A DNA stretch of 64,000 nucleotides from Cycas panzhihuaensis (GCA_023213395.1 CM041465.1:213287741-213351740); one strand, 5' to 3'. Shown: positions 36,521-48,895, counted from the first letter of the stretch. A program made the numbers and translations. The notes: generated by a model not told the origin, from the sequence alone.

Positions 36521-36919
36521 TCATTGTGTCTCTTCAGGAGTTTGTTCAAATACTTCCCTTAGAAAATCCCAAGCTTCTTTAGCAGTACTTGCATGTAGAA
36601 TAATAGGAATGACAAAATGATATTTGGAAGGAAGATCAACCTCATCAAATGCAGCATAAATCATAATGAATGTCTTTCTGTCTTTCTTCTCAAGCATTTT
36701 CTTTTCTTCTTGATCCTTAGGGATATCATATACATCAGTAACAATCTTCCACAAACCTCTAGCTATGAAAACATATCTCATTTTAATCGTCCAAAAAAAG
36801 TAGTCTTCTCCATTACACTTAGGTATCAGAAGAAATGAATCCTTTAAGTAATATTCATTTGTTTCAAGAACATACATAACTACATCATTATCCTCCATGA
36901 TTGTAAATGCCATTTTCAA
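36521..36919 (-). CDS. Copia-type gag, short
   Basis: A 132-codon open frame. It contains the N-terminal copia gag signature (GEDYFFWTIKMRYVF, GLWKIVTDVYD), a helical charged segment (EEKKMLEKKDRKTF), and the UBN2-like end AKEAWDFLREVFE. It would act as a nucleocapsid precursor. It lacks a zinc knuckle, and at 132 residues is about half a normal copia gag. The start ATG at 36919 could be internal; a second ATG lies two codons on. Copy 1 shares the frame but has an internal stop. Confidence 0.7.
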   Translation of the reverse strand: MKMAFTIMEDNDVVMYVLETNEYYLKDSFLLIPKCNGEDYFFWTIKMRYVFIARGLWKIVTDVYDIPKDQEEKKMLEKKDRKTFIMIYAAFDEVDLPSKYHFVIPIILHASTAKEAWDFLREVFEQTPEETQ

Positions 36920-38565
36920 TCAACAAACTCACTTATCATTGGTAACTTGCCTATTGATCACTCTCAACAAAATTTTCCATGTCTCATATCTCTCACATCA
37001 TTGACTTTATCATCACATCATTGCCTCATATTGTCAAACAGTCACATATAATAAGTATCTAGAACTCTTACTTCACCATCAGATCAATGCCTAAGCCACA
37101 TACATCTCACGAGAATCATACACACTCACGTCACCATTAAATCGCCAAGACACATCACACTTCACTTAATTGCCCAAAACACAACTCATGTCATTACACC
37201 ACTCAACAATTTTGCTTCCCTGCAACCAAAAAACTCATCCTTCTTTGCCCGTTCACATAATAAAACATGCCTAATTTCATCATTAACACACCCAACAAAA
37301 TGTCCAAACTTGTCAAAGATTCACAATTACCTTGTTTAACCATATCTCTTTTATCATTTACCATAACATTGCCATATCACCACAGCATATCATTGTCACA
37401 ATAGCTCTTTATGTAACCACATACAACAAGCTTCAATCACTTACTTACCCATATCATGCCCCAATTACCATACAACTTACATAAAATAAGCATCTCATTG
37501 CCTCAAATGCCCATAAAGATCACATTCCAAAGAGTACTAAGTCACCCAACTTACTCATGTAAAACACATGCATAATCGCTTCAATAGAACACATGTAATA
37601 AAATACTCAATTGCCATTAAATAATCACCATCATGCATCTCAAGTTACCAATAGAGTGCCAAATATATCAACATGAATTAATATCATCTCACATTACCAA
37701 GGTACTCTCCCATGTGCAATACATGCAAGAAAGCCTCAATAGTCACCTCATCAATATCTCATATCATCAAAGTACTCTTATATAATTGCATGCAAGTGAA
37801 CACCTACACATGCCCAACTCATTTCCTTATACCAAAAAATCACTAAATAATCGTCATCATACCATGTCAAATGTCACCATTTCATTGCCAATTAAAATGC
37901 AAAAATAAACACTCATATCACCTCATTACCAATACCTTATTCACGTCACCATATCAATATGAAACCCTTAAATTCTCAAAAAACTTATTTTTGAAAAAAA
38001 AAAAAAAAATATAGCCTAAAAATACATAAAATATAGATAGAAATGATGGCCTCTGAAATACGATTCCAACGGTTTAGACAAAATTGAATTCTGATATCTA
38101 GATCAAAAGTTATGCCTCTTTTAAGAATTTCATAATTAGAGTTTCTAAGGACTGTAATAGTACCTTCTGATAAACTACTAATAACTTTTTATTCTAAACT
38201 CTGATGAACCTCAAACCACTTCCATTTGAAAGTAAATTCAAAAACACACAGAATCAAAAAGAAAATTGAGGTCATTTGGATACTTGTAGCCAAAGTTATA
38301 ACTGTTTGAAGTTAAGGTTGTGGATCTGTCCCAAAAATACAGAAACAAAAAAAAAAGTAGGCCAAAATTAATTCTACTGTAATTTTTGCACTTTCACCCC
38401 AAAATATGTAGTACGACCACTTAAATTTTATAGAACAAGCCATTTCGTCTCAATTTCACTATTACTTTTCAGAAATTTCAACGTTTATTCTATGCTTTCA
38501 ACCCTTGATGGCACCTTCCAAAACATCGCTCTGATACCGAACAAAACACCTCTCTCAACCTGGGC
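36920..38565 (-). other. Long leader of gag-only element, strongly strand-skewed
   Basis: This 1.65-kb untranslated leader has no reading frame of note. From about 36925 to 37975 the plus strand is strikingly poor in G (a few per 60 bases) and rich in A, C and T, so the sense RNA would be C-poor. The same character occurs at 1150-1990 in copy 1. From 37975 to 38565 the composition is more ordinary, and this part is well conserved between the two copies. Confidence 0.65.
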
Positions 38566-38577
38566 GCTCTGATACCA

Positions 38578-38808
38578 TGTTGGAAATTAGAACCTGCAAT
38601 AATATATTCACAAACAGAACCAAACAGAATAAAAGCACCTCACAGGATCGAACGGTATCCTTAAGGTACCTCCATTATATTAACAAAACATTGTTACAAT
38701 AGATACAATATGATATACAATATTGTGTATTTATAATAGAAGTCATGATGATGAGAGTAGAACCCACTTGCATGGGGGACAAAACAAATGTGCATTAATA
38801 TTCTAATA
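38578..38808 (-). repeat. 5' LTR of gag-only element copy 2
   Basis: The 231-bp LTR starts TGTTGGAAATTAG and ends TTCTAATA (decayed from TTCCAACA). The left edge is fixed by the intact primer site. It is followed by the target duplication ATTAT. Confidence 0.9.
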
Positions 38809-38813
38809 ATTAT

Positions 38814-39332
38814 AAAGTTTATTCGAACCCTATTTGAAACTACTATTAAAGGTTGTTTTGAAGCCTATTTTGAAATAATTTGGTACTATAATAAAGAGAT
38901 TTTATGAAGGACAAAAAAGTAGATTTATATACCTTATATGACTAATTTTCTTACTACATGTGGGCCCATTTTGAGCATGCATTTTTTTATTTGACATTAC
39001 AAAATATATTTTTTGGAGCAACCTTTTTTTTTAATGGAGTAGACTAGATTGAAATGTAAACCTGATCACCCTAAAAGGAGATTTTTTATGGATTTTAGCC
39101 TCAATATAGAGACCTTTGCAGGTGTCCTAAACAAGGATCTGCTACTAGATATGAACCCATAAAAGGGTCATTGAAATGTTTTCCTTAAAGGCTTAAAATG
39201 CCTTCCTCCTTTGTAATATAAAATACTTTTTAAAAAAAAGAGACAAAAGTTGGTCTTGCACACTTTTTTCCAACTATATCATTTTTTTTATATTTTTATT
39301 GAGGTCTAACTTACTAGGTTAGGTCTAGTCTA
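38814..39332. other. Repeat-derived spacer
   Basis: AT-rich sequence that continues the family F internal sequence interrupted by the gag-only element, since words such as GTTGTTTTGA and ATTTTGAAGC recur on both sides. No gene is seen. Confidence 0.45.
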
Positions 39333-39620
39333 TCAGCCAAAGCTAAAGTCTCTTTTAATGCTTTCTCCACCAGTACTATCTTTTCTTGAAAAGTCACCCC
39401 CTTGAGCTATGAAGCCTTTGATAATTTGGTGAAAATAAATCCTTGGAAATGCAAAGGTTTTTTTGGTTATTCGTCCAACACCTTTCTCTCTTATATAAAG
39501 TGCTCTAATTTTTTTCGCAAACTTAGGAACAACATCTACAAAAAGCTCCAAAATAATTCTTCCTACACACTTACCATTAATTGACATGTCCAAAAATACT
39601 GGGATTTTTTTGTTCTTATT
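39333..39620 (-). pseudogene. Cyclophilin-type peptidyl-prolyl isomerase, truncated
   Basis: The minus-strand reading gives IPVFLDMSINGK, GRIILELFVDVVPKFAKKIRAL, EKGVG and FHQIIKGFIAQGGDFSR...GTGGESI, the N-terminal half of a cyclophilin. The KKIPVFLD start and the GESI block most resemble the multidomain plant cyclophilins of the CYP63/CYP95 type. The catalytic Arg of the FHRIIKGF motif is Gln here, Cys/Asn residues of the RALCTGEKG segment are altered, and the frame stops at TGA right after GGESIKRDFSFG, so about 70 residues of the domain are missing. It is continuous without an intron, so it may be a processed copy. Confidence 0.75.
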
Positions 39621-39689
39621 TTTTAAGTCTTCATGAATGGCTACAAACAAATTGTAAATGGGTAAATGCACTTGTAGGAACAAATATCA

Positions 39690-41828
39690 AGAAAAAAAAA
39701 TAAAAGGCAGAAATATAAACGAAGAAGGGACTTCAGTCCTTCATCGCCATGTCAAGGTCACTATATAATGAGGGGACTTACAAAACACATAGGTGAAGGC
39801 TGCCTCTAAATTGAGAAAGATTGTAATATATAGAGTCACTTAATAAAGGAGCCATGGTTAGCACAGAAACCTATAACAATTGAGCTGAGTCAACTTGCAC
39901 AAGGAGTCACACCCATTGCAAATGCATAGAGGTATGAAGGGCATGGAGACTAGAGCCACAGTCGACAAATGATAAAAAACCCCACAACGATGAAACTAAC
40001 ATAATGGCATTCGTGTGAGATTGACCTGCAACGTCGTCCATATATTCACCATCAATAACAATCGTAAACAATCTCACCCAAGATCACACGTAGTCCCTAG
40101 TCACCTACAACACCCTTTGGATTGGTCATCAAGAGATCGTTATGAATAATTTGCACCCTTTCACTAGCTACAACTATAAATTTGGCATAATGAGTCTAAT
40201 CATCTTGGTCAAATAGATCCTCTATGGATATCTAATACTTGCCTCATCGCTTCTTGCTCACTTTGCAATGCAAACTTGCATATAAAAATAGCAAACAAAT
40301 AAAAAATATTTAGGGTTTTATTTTTTTGCACATTCAATCTTCACCATAAAAAAATTTACAAATTTAAAAATAAATTTAATTGGTTTTAATATTTGTTTCA
40401 AATTTGCTCGTATGCCAAAGATTTATTAAGCAAATTAAATATTTTTTACATTTACAAAAATATTATATTAGAATCAAATCCTTTTTTACATCTGCAGCCC
40501 CCTTTGCATTAGGCCCCTAGTCATATAGAGCACTCTTAGCACTGACCATCAACAAGCAAAAGGGGCTAAGCCCCTAGTTTTTTACTTTTCTAGAGTCATC
40601 ATTGTTTTTTCACTTATAACTTGAATATATAGACTCATTTTTTAGTTTTATTAGTTGTGTTGGGTTCATAACTGAGAGAGCTTCATTTTGGCAAGTCACT
40701 TGATATTATTTAAAACTATTTTGATGTAAATATTTAACCTCAAAGCCAAAAATAAAAACTTTATTTTTCATGAATTTTTTAACATTTTAAACACATACAT
40801 GTATTTTCTTAGATTCAATGTTATTTGTTATGCATTTTATTAGCATAATGTACCCCAAATGTTTTGGAATTAATGTTCATATGAGGATGACATAAGTGAT
40901 GAGTCATCAAGGCTGATGACAAGTATCATAGGATTTACTAAAGTCCTAAATGGATTTATGACAAGTGTCAGGGCAATTACATATTCTTTTATGGATAGTT
41001 GCTGATTTCTTATATATATTAAGAGTGTAGCATATGTGTTGTAAACAATTGAATTATGGATCATTCTGAATGAATGAAAATCATCTTATAAGCAAACTAA
41101 TTTTACTTAGTTTCTACCCATGTGTTTTCTAATGTAAGTGTGTATGTTTGATTCTAATATTTGATTCTATAAATCATAAAATAGGGGGATAACATAAACA
41201 ATTTATTATATAAATTTATTTTAAGATCTAAAACATCCATATTTATTAAAAAATAATTAAAATTTATTATTTGATAGAGTTATTTACATTGTATTTGAAT
41301 CACATTTATCTTTCAGTCATATTCATGACATTTATTATTAGACATTTTAACCCATTAAGGCCATTGTAAGCCCATAATGACATGTTATAGACCATAGCAT
41401 AATTTATAGCCCATGGAAACAATTTGAGACTATAATGTCATTGTAAGTTTTTATAGCCATATGTTTCCAGCCATTATAGCAAAAACGTTGTTTGTATTAT
41501 TCTATATAGATAAGAGGTGGGACCATTTTTCAGCTACTCTTGTATATTTCTTTATCATTTTACTTGTTGACTACATAAAATGACATGTTCCTTAGATGAC
41601 ATTGACTTAGTGTTGATTATATCATGTATATAAAGGAACATCATAACTAACTGACAATCACAGTGGTTGGTTATCCATATGATCCAACAGATGATGTTCA
41701 CTTCATATAGACATTAATAACAGATTATCTCATTGTAGCAACTTATATTCCAATATTTATTTAAAGACATAGATTTGTATTTTTTATATTACATTTTATT
41801 TTATGTAATTATCTATTATAAGAAAAAA
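39690..41828. other. AT-rich sequence without recognised genes
   Basis: No coding region, RNA gene or LTR pair can be supported. 40870-41090 has an LTR-like feel (TATATATATTAAGAG followed by TGTTGTAAACAATTG), but no partner or primer site was found. Confidence 0.4.
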
Positions 41829-42147
41829 TGTTAGATATAATACTCAATTATATAACTATCCCCATTCATACTCTCTTTAGATTATTTTGTATTTTATATT
41901 AAAAGTTTCATTGATCTACATGCCACATAAAACTGTGTGTCAGGCCACAAGAAGTTGACCATTAAAAGTTCTCACACATATGAATTGTACTATAAGTATG
42001 TAAATTTTTTTTCTAATTAGAAGTTTGACCATTCTTTCATTTCATTATATTAACATATACATATTTCATCTCTCTTGAGTTTCATTTCTTTATTCATTCA
42101 CTCACTCATTTTATCTATTATATTCATAATTGATTTACAATCTAATA
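41829..42147 (+). repeat. Family F LTR, second copy
   Basis: The segment begins TGTTAGATATAAT and ends TCTAATA, with a primer-site-like TGATATCAAAGTT directly after (42148). Its last half matches 34989-35149 and the similarity runs on into the primer site and the GTGATTTATTTTTCCAA after it. So it is an upstream LTR plus internal start; a downstream LTR is not visible. Confidence 0.6.
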
Positions 42148-42158
42148 TGATATCAAAG

Positions 42159-42958
42159 TTGTGATTTATTTTTCCAACACAATTTTCACCAAGCAAAAAT
42201 ATTTCTCCATTTGTTGAATCTATACCCATGATATGTATGTTTTTTGTTTTATATTAAAACGTTGGATTATAAACTTTTTTTACTTTTTTTTTGAAATTGT
42301 ATAAATTAAAAATAATTAAAATATGCTTAAAATGTAACTATTTTGTATTCGTCCAATGTCAAATTTGAATAATCATTTAAATATATTTTGATAAGATTTA
42401 CTTAGAATGGTGTTATTTTAAGACCAAGATTGTCCCATGTAGGTTAATTCTAAATGTATGATTAATGACAATCTCTTTGTCTTTAGAATCTAGCACAATT
42501 ATTTCCTCTTTTCTACTTATTTCCATGATTATTAATTTTTTCAAGATTTGTTATAGAGTGTGATTTATAAATGCATTTAATATTTGTATTATGTTGTAGA
42601 CTATTAAAATAATTGGTTTAACTATGTTCTTTTGGGTTTGAATTTGATCTTCAACTCTTTCTTCTACAGTCATTAAATGTATAATATTATATATATGATT
42701 CTACAAAATGCTTTTAATAATTAGGAGTTAATATATACTCACCTTGTACCTATTAAATCCATATATCATTTTGATGATACTTTAAAACTTATTTGAATAT
42801 AATATGATATAAATATTAATTTGCAACCCTAAATGATATATTAGGTGTGTTATAGGTGGATTTAGTATACTATACTATATTATACTATTAATATTAATGT
42901 GTGTATAGTCTTACTGCGGTTTACCGCGTGCTTGTGTGTAAAAGGCATATATAATATG
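42159..42958. other. AT-rich spacer
   Basis: AT-rich sequence with no gene-like frame on either strand. It lies between the family F primer site and the microsatellite. Confidence 0.4.

Positions 42959-43016
<58 letters not shown>
42959..43016. repeat. Compound microsatellite (CT)13(AT)16
   Basis: An uninterrupted CT run (42959-42984) passes directly into an AT run (42985-43016), 67 bp before the first LTR of the copia array. Confidence 0.95.
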
Positions 43017-43020
<4 letters not shown>

Positions 43021-43082
43021 GTTATGCATTGTGTATTAATACCCTACAATGGCATGGACATGCATAGGTATAAAGGGATAGG

Positions 43083-43440
43083 TGTTAGCGTGGCAGTTAA
43101 TTATTAAGCCACTTAATTAATGTTAATGTGGTTTAATTATGTGAAATGGTGTGAGCGAAAATATGCGATTTATTCGGAGGGTCACAACCCTAAACGGGTG
43201 GCACCTCTTGGAGAATATGTATGCCGTGAGGCCTTGTGTATTCTATCATCCAAGTTCATTGTGTAATAATCAATGATCCCTTGAGGATCCTTTTGTGGTG
43301 GATTTTTTCCCGAAAGGGTTTCCCACGTATATCCTGTGTTCTGTGCATCTGTTTTATGTATTTTCAATTTGTTGCTTGCTGTGTATGGTTAAAGATCTTG
43401 CGGTTGAGAACATATGTGTATGATTTCATGTTCTCGAACA
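43083..43440 (+). repeat. LTR 1 of copia array
   Basis: 358 bp, TGTTAGCG...CTCGAACA. It is preceded by host sequence ATAGG and followed by a primer site with one base missing (TGGTATCGAGC). Confidence 0.9.
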
Positions 43441-44904
43441 TGGTATCGAGCGATGAGAGTCTGCCAGTGAAGCTTGACGGTGAGCGGGGAGATTGGATCA
43501 TTAGTCGCCGGGTGATACCATCTGACCCAAGACGAATCTTGAGGGTCCATCAACTCTAGCATCGTGCAGAAGCAGGCATAGAAAATCAGTGGTTGTTGGA
43601 GCAGTGGAGATCATTATTCAACAAAGTGTAAGGGTTATCAAAGTCAATATTCAGGCGTGCAGAACACGTTCTGTTGGTGACTCGGCGACTTTGAGGATAG
43701 CCTTCTTTGTATACAAGTAAGTTGATCAGAACACAATAAAACTCATAACGAAAGAGCATTTTCTGGAGTCATCTACCTACAAGTCTGTATAAGAGAGAGA
43801 TTGGAGCCTTTCATAGATCGTTTTCAGCCTGCTACACTTGGTTTAGGTGTTGTATCTAGCAGATCTTCATATTTTTTGAGTTGTTGTGCTTTTATGACCC
43901 CTCTCCTTAGGTGAATTCACTATATTGAGCCTGCACCTGTGTGTTAAGACATTGCTAGGCTGTTTTAGAGACTTGTATACATAAAATAAGAGTTGTACAG
44001 CACTAAAAACAACAGAGGTATACAAAGCCAAAGTACGAATTGTGTTGGTTGGGTGCTTAATACTCACAACTAGGCTATTTTTGGGCGTGCTTAAGCGACT
44101 CCAGAGGTGCATGTCCATGTTTGAAGACTGGATTTCTGAAGGCTGTCTCCCATTTTTGGTGTCCATTTCTCTTTACTGGGTGATTTGCTGTAGTAGTTGA
44201 AGGCATGTGAAGAGTGTTGGGTTGGATATACCAGCTTTCTCATATGTACGGAGGTGCTGAACGTGAAAATCTTACGTATATCTGACCCATGTGATTCCGT
44301 TCTTATCCACGGTTCATCTTTAAAGTCGTTTTTGCGGCAGTCGTATATCTCCTATCATATTGGAGATACGTTGCATCGCATTCACTTCATTTCACTAAGT
44401 TTTTTGACTTAGGTGTTTTTTTGGAAAATGAAAAAACACATGGGTTAAGTTATATGCGGGCGCCTCTTTGTGAAAAGTCGCACTTGTAGGAATATGCCTT
44501 TTGGCATATTCCTCTCAACTTAAAATTATAAAAGTGACCCTTTACAAGATAATACTTGGAGTATTGAAGTGTTGTTGACCCATTTCAAGCGTGGATCGAG
44601 GCATTGTGTGTGTATTTGAGACTTGCGACTATGCACCGTCATCTTGTGATATCTTCTTTGTACTAAAACGAGCATTTTTTTGGTCATTTGGAGTGTTGGG
44701 TGTGACGTTTAATGACCATCTAAGGACGTTTGTTGACAAAAAATGGAAGAAATACAGTCAGTGGCTCAAGTGACGTGAGCATAATCTGTGTTAGGGTCCT
44801 TTGGAAGTGTGCTTGTGAAGCAAAGGAAGGTCACAAGGGTGCATTTTCATCCTTAATACGTCCGTTTGGTGTTGTGTACTTTATTTTGTAGCCAGATATT
44901 CGAG
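43441..44904 (+). other. Leader of copia copy 1
   Basis: This 1464-bp untranslated leader runs from a damaged primer site (TGGTATCGAGC) to the gag ATG at 44905. It includes two conserved inverted repeats: GTGTTTTTT/AAAAAACAC near 44414-44440, and the perfect 11-bp stem at 44488-44513. A 99-codon antisense frame (44166-43867) is shared with the other two copies. No known protein is encoded. Confidence 0.7.
44488..44513 (+). promoter_or_regulatory. Perfect hairpin in leader, copy 1
   Basis: AGGAATATGCC, loop TTTT, GGCATATTCCT: an 11-bp perfect stem with a 4-base loop, about 390 bases upstream of gag. It is conserved in position and sequence in copies 2 and 3. It could be an RNA packaging, dimerisation or translation element; the function is not known. 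Confidence 0.7.
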
Positions 44905-47900
44905 ATGGAGAAGCTTATGCCGAAGATTATCTTTAATGGCAACAACCTCAGCGAATGGAAGGCTAACATGGAGCTAATTCTGATGGTGAACCAACTCTGG
45001 GGAATCACCAAGGCGAAGCTTGAGTCAATCCCACTTGACTATAAGGAGCGGATCAGACTTGAAGAGAAGCAATTTATGGCCGTTGACTCTTGAAACTTTC
45101 ACTAGCGTCGGACCAGAGAGCCCTTGTTCATAATCTAGACGACCCAGCCGAGATTTGGACGAAGTTGTATGACACTTTTGAGAAGAAGAAGACGAATAGG
45201 CGTCTTGCTCTGAAGTTGGAACTACTCAATTCAAAAGTCGAAGATGAGAACAACATCAGCTCCTACCTGAACAAGATAACCGACTTGAAGAACAAGTTAA
45301 AAGAGTTAAAGCAGAATCCGATCAATGATGCGCTCCTGTTTGTGATAATCATGTCGAAGCTACCAGCTTCATTCACCACATTCCAGACCATATACGGTAG
45401 AGACGAAGTGATGGAGGCAGAAACTTTTGATGAGTTTAAAAACCTAATTCTAGCAGAGAATGCCAAGCTAAAACATCATGGTTTGCTTGGAGGATCTGGT
45501 TCAAGTGAGGCCTTAGCCATGAAAACTCAGCAGAAGGAGGCCCCGAAGGAGAAGAAGATCACACAACGGTCTGGACAAAGCTCCCAAGACAAGAACAAGT
45601 TTAATGGAAAGTGCAATTATTGCAAGAAGGATGGTCACCGTGAGAAGAACTGTTGGTTCAAGCGTCGTGACAAATGCAAAGGCAACCAGGATGATAAAGG
45701 AAAGGGTGTTGATGCCCATTGCGTCCGAGCACAAATCTTGTCAGCCGAATCAAATCAGAGAAACTATTGGGTACTGGATTCTGGAGCGTAGAATCACATC
45801 TCTTACCAGAGGCGTAACTTTGATAAGTTGAACTCAAATCAAAGTGGTGTTGAGATTGTTCTTGGAGTTGCTCGCGTATTGCCGGTGGATGGTATCAGTG
45901 ATGTTTCCATTGCAGGAGGCAAGTTTTTTGGGGTATACTATGTACCCAAGATGCAATTGAACCTTTTGTCTGCTAGGGAGATCTGCAAACAAGGTATGAA
46001 AGTGGAGCTCTATGAAGATAAGTGTCTGATTAAGAACCCAAAACAGAATTTTGCTGTCATAGCCATCAGAAAAGTCATGGACAACTTCTGGGTGTTTGAG
46101 AAGTTTCAATCTCAGAAGAAGTCTTATGCCTTTGTTGCCGGTCTGAGATGACGTGAGTAAAGCGTGGCACAATCGCCTTGGGCACCTTAATTTACAGTAT
46201 TGCCTTCTTGAAGAGGTTGAAGATGGTGGATGGGTTGCCGTCAGTTACCTGCTCGGATGGTGTATGCGAAGGATGCATGTATGGAAAGCATCATCGCTAT
46301 CCTTTTGCTTGGGATAATGCCTGGAGAGCCAAGGAGAAGCTAGAGCTTGTGCATTCAGACATTATGGGACCACTTCCTAACCCTTCGATATCAGGAGCTC
46401 GTTATACACTCGTGTTTGTGAATGATTACATTAGGAAAGCCTGAGTTTATTTTCTCAAAAACAAGTCAGATGTATTTGATCGCTTCTGTAATTGGAAAAC
46501 GATGGTTGAAAACAAAAGTGAAAAGAAAATAAAAACTTTACGAAGTGATAATGGTAAGGAATACGACAATCATGCGTTTAATCGATTCTGCATAACTGTG
46601 GTATAAAGCGGGAGTTTACGGTCCGTATACCCCTAGCGTAACGAAGTTCTTTGAAAGAATGAACTGTACCATGATGGAGATGGCGAGGTGTATGGTGCAT
46701 GCAAAAACACTCACAAAGTTTTAGGCGAGATTGTGTGGCAACTGTTGTTTATATTTTGAACAGGGTACCCACTCAAGTAGTTCGCAGCATGACCCCCGAA
46801 GATAAATGGACCAGTCGGAAGCCTTCCATTAACCATTTGAGAACGTTTGGGTGTATTGCGTATGCCCAGATCCCTGATGACATCCGAAAGAAGTTGGATC
46901 GAAAGAGCCTGAAGCGCATATTTAGGGGGTATTGCACAGAGAACAAAACCTACAAACTATGGGATCTACAAGGGGGGAAGATTTTGGCTAGTCGGGATGT
47001 TAAATTTGACGAGTCATCGACGTACCATGCTGAAAGAGCATCAGAGGAACCTTTTTACTATCCCCTTCTCCCATTCCCAGATTCTTCAAGCGAAGAGGAC
47101 GATGAGCCTGTCGTTGTAGCGCTTGAGGAACTAGGTTCAAGTGGGACGAGTAATAGTGAGGAGTCGCCACGACAAGAAGTACCTCCAGCAACGAGTCCTT
47201 CTTTACCTTTATGGGCAAGGAAACTCTTGAAGATTCCGGTGTGGCGATGCAAACCCTTACTGATGACCGACGAACCAGAAATCAGCATGTCAGTCGAACT
47301 CTGTTGGTCGACACCAATGACTCCAGTGATCCTGATTCGTTTGCTGAAGTGAAAGGAAATCCACGATGGAGCGCTGCAATGGAGGAAGAGTATAGTTCTT
47401 TGATGAAGAACGATACATGGGATTTAGTTCCACTATCTCCGTCGAAAAATCTTGTTGGATGCAAGTGGGTCTATAAAACAAAGTTCCGTTCTGATGGAGA
47501 GGTGAACAAGTACAAGGCCAGGCTTGTTGCATAAGGATTCAAGCAAAAAGAAAGAATTGACTACGATGAGACGTTTGCACCAGTCTCCAAGACGACAACG
47601 GTCCACTTACTCATTTCCTTAGCAGTTGCGTTGGATTGGGAGTTACACGAGATGGATGTTAAGTCTGCATTCCTTAATGGGGATCTAAAGGAGGAGATAT
47701 ACATGTCGTAGCCTCTGGGATTCATTAAGGATGGCCAGAAGCATCTTGTTTGCCATTTGAAAAAATCAATCTATGGCCTGAAACAAGCACCCCGTGCTTG
47801 GTATGAGAAGATGGATGCCAAGTTGAAGGTTGAAGGTTTCGAAATTTCTGGACTCGACCCGAATCTGTATGTAAAACGAAGAGGAACTTCCGTAGTTGCT

Positions 47901-48895
47901 TGCGTGGTGTATGTGGATGATTTAATCATCGGCGGTAATCGTAGCAAGGCTATGGGCGAAGTCAAGTCCAATTTGGGAGCTTCATTCGACATGACGGATC
48001 TTGGGAAACTTCACTATTTTTTTGGCATCCAGATCAGGCAGATGGAAGATAAGATCGTGTTGTTGCAATCCCAGTATGTGAAGAACTTATTGGAGAGATT
48101 TGGAATGCAACACTGTAAACTTGTTGCAACACCTTGTGTCAAAGGCACAAGGTTGCAGAAAGATATGGGCCAACCTTCTGTAGATGGCACAAAGTATCGC
48201 CAGTTGGTAGGGAGTCTCATTTATTTGACTCATACCAGGCCAGACATTGCATACGTTGTTGGATTGGTTTCCAGCTACATGCAGAATCCACAGGAGTCTC
48301 ATTTGGTGGCAGCAAAGCGAATTCTGAAATATCTGAAGGGGACAATCAATCTTGGTCTTGAATACCGCAAAGGTGAGAAGATCAGCTTGCATGGCTACAT
48401 GGATGCTAATTGGGGAGGAGATTCCGGCGATCGAAAGTCCACTGTTAGATACCTGTTTAGTATTGGCAATGGATTTATTTCGTGGCAGTCGAAGAAGTAG
48501 TAGACAGTGGCGCTATCTTCTCTGAGCGAGAATATCAAGGACTCGATCTTTGGTGCGAAAGAAGCAGTTGGTTGCAAGGTCTCTTGGAATTTCTTGGCAT
48601 TTCCAATAGACATCCGATTCTCTTTGTTGATAATCAGAGTACCATTCGTCTGTCGAAGAATTCAGAGTTTCATGCGCGTACAAAGCATATCGAGATTTAG
48701 CACCATTATATTCGTGAGCTGGTCAAGTCAGGGAAACTACATGTCGACTATTGTCTGAGTGAATTACAACTTGCGGACGTGTTTACCAAGCCTCTCACTG
48801 AAGACTATTTCACGAAGATGCATACTGGATTAGGATTCACCGATGTTATCCCTGAGGGGGGATGTGTCAACAAGGATAAAGAAGCTGTAGGATAG
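44905..48895 (+). pseudogene. Copia gag-pol, copy 1
   Basis: Gag begins MEKLMPKIIFNGNNLSEWKA (UBN2 type) at 44905. A frame slip at about 45090 interrupts it, followed by the zinc knuckle CNYCKKDGHREKNC (C-x2-C-x4-H-x4-C) and protease YWVLDSGA. Then come GAG-pre-integrase (CEGCMYGKHHR), integrase core (HSDIMGPLP, LRSDNGKEY), RT (CKWVYKTKFRSDGEVNKYKA, catalytic YVDDLIIGG) and RNase H (HGYMDANWGGD). Lesions include stops at 45789 (TAG right after the protease motif), 46440s (TGA), 47533 (TAA), about 47709 (TAG) and 48498 (TAG), plus several frameshifts in integrase (46140-46740). It is inactive. Confidence 0.9.

Larger units (their letters stand above)
35514..38808 (-). mobile_element. Complete gag-only LTR retrotransposon (TR-GAG-like), copy 2
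   Basis: LTRs at 35514-35745 and 38578-38808 enclose 2.8 kb. An intact primer-site complement GCTCTGATACCA (38566-38577) abuts the right LTR, a purine stretch (minus-strand AAGGAGGAA) abuts the left LTR, and perfect 5-bp target duplications ATTAT flank the element (35509-35513 and 38809-38813). The only coding capacity is a 132-codon gag (36919-36521) plus a short downstream frame (36376-36116). No pol is present. This fits non-autonomous terminal-repeat elements with a GAG domain. Confidence 0.85.

Noticed and set aside
42959-43016. CT/AT tract as a regulatory element of the copia array
   Set aside because: It lies outside LTR 1 and is absent at the other LTRs; treated as an ordinary microsatellite.
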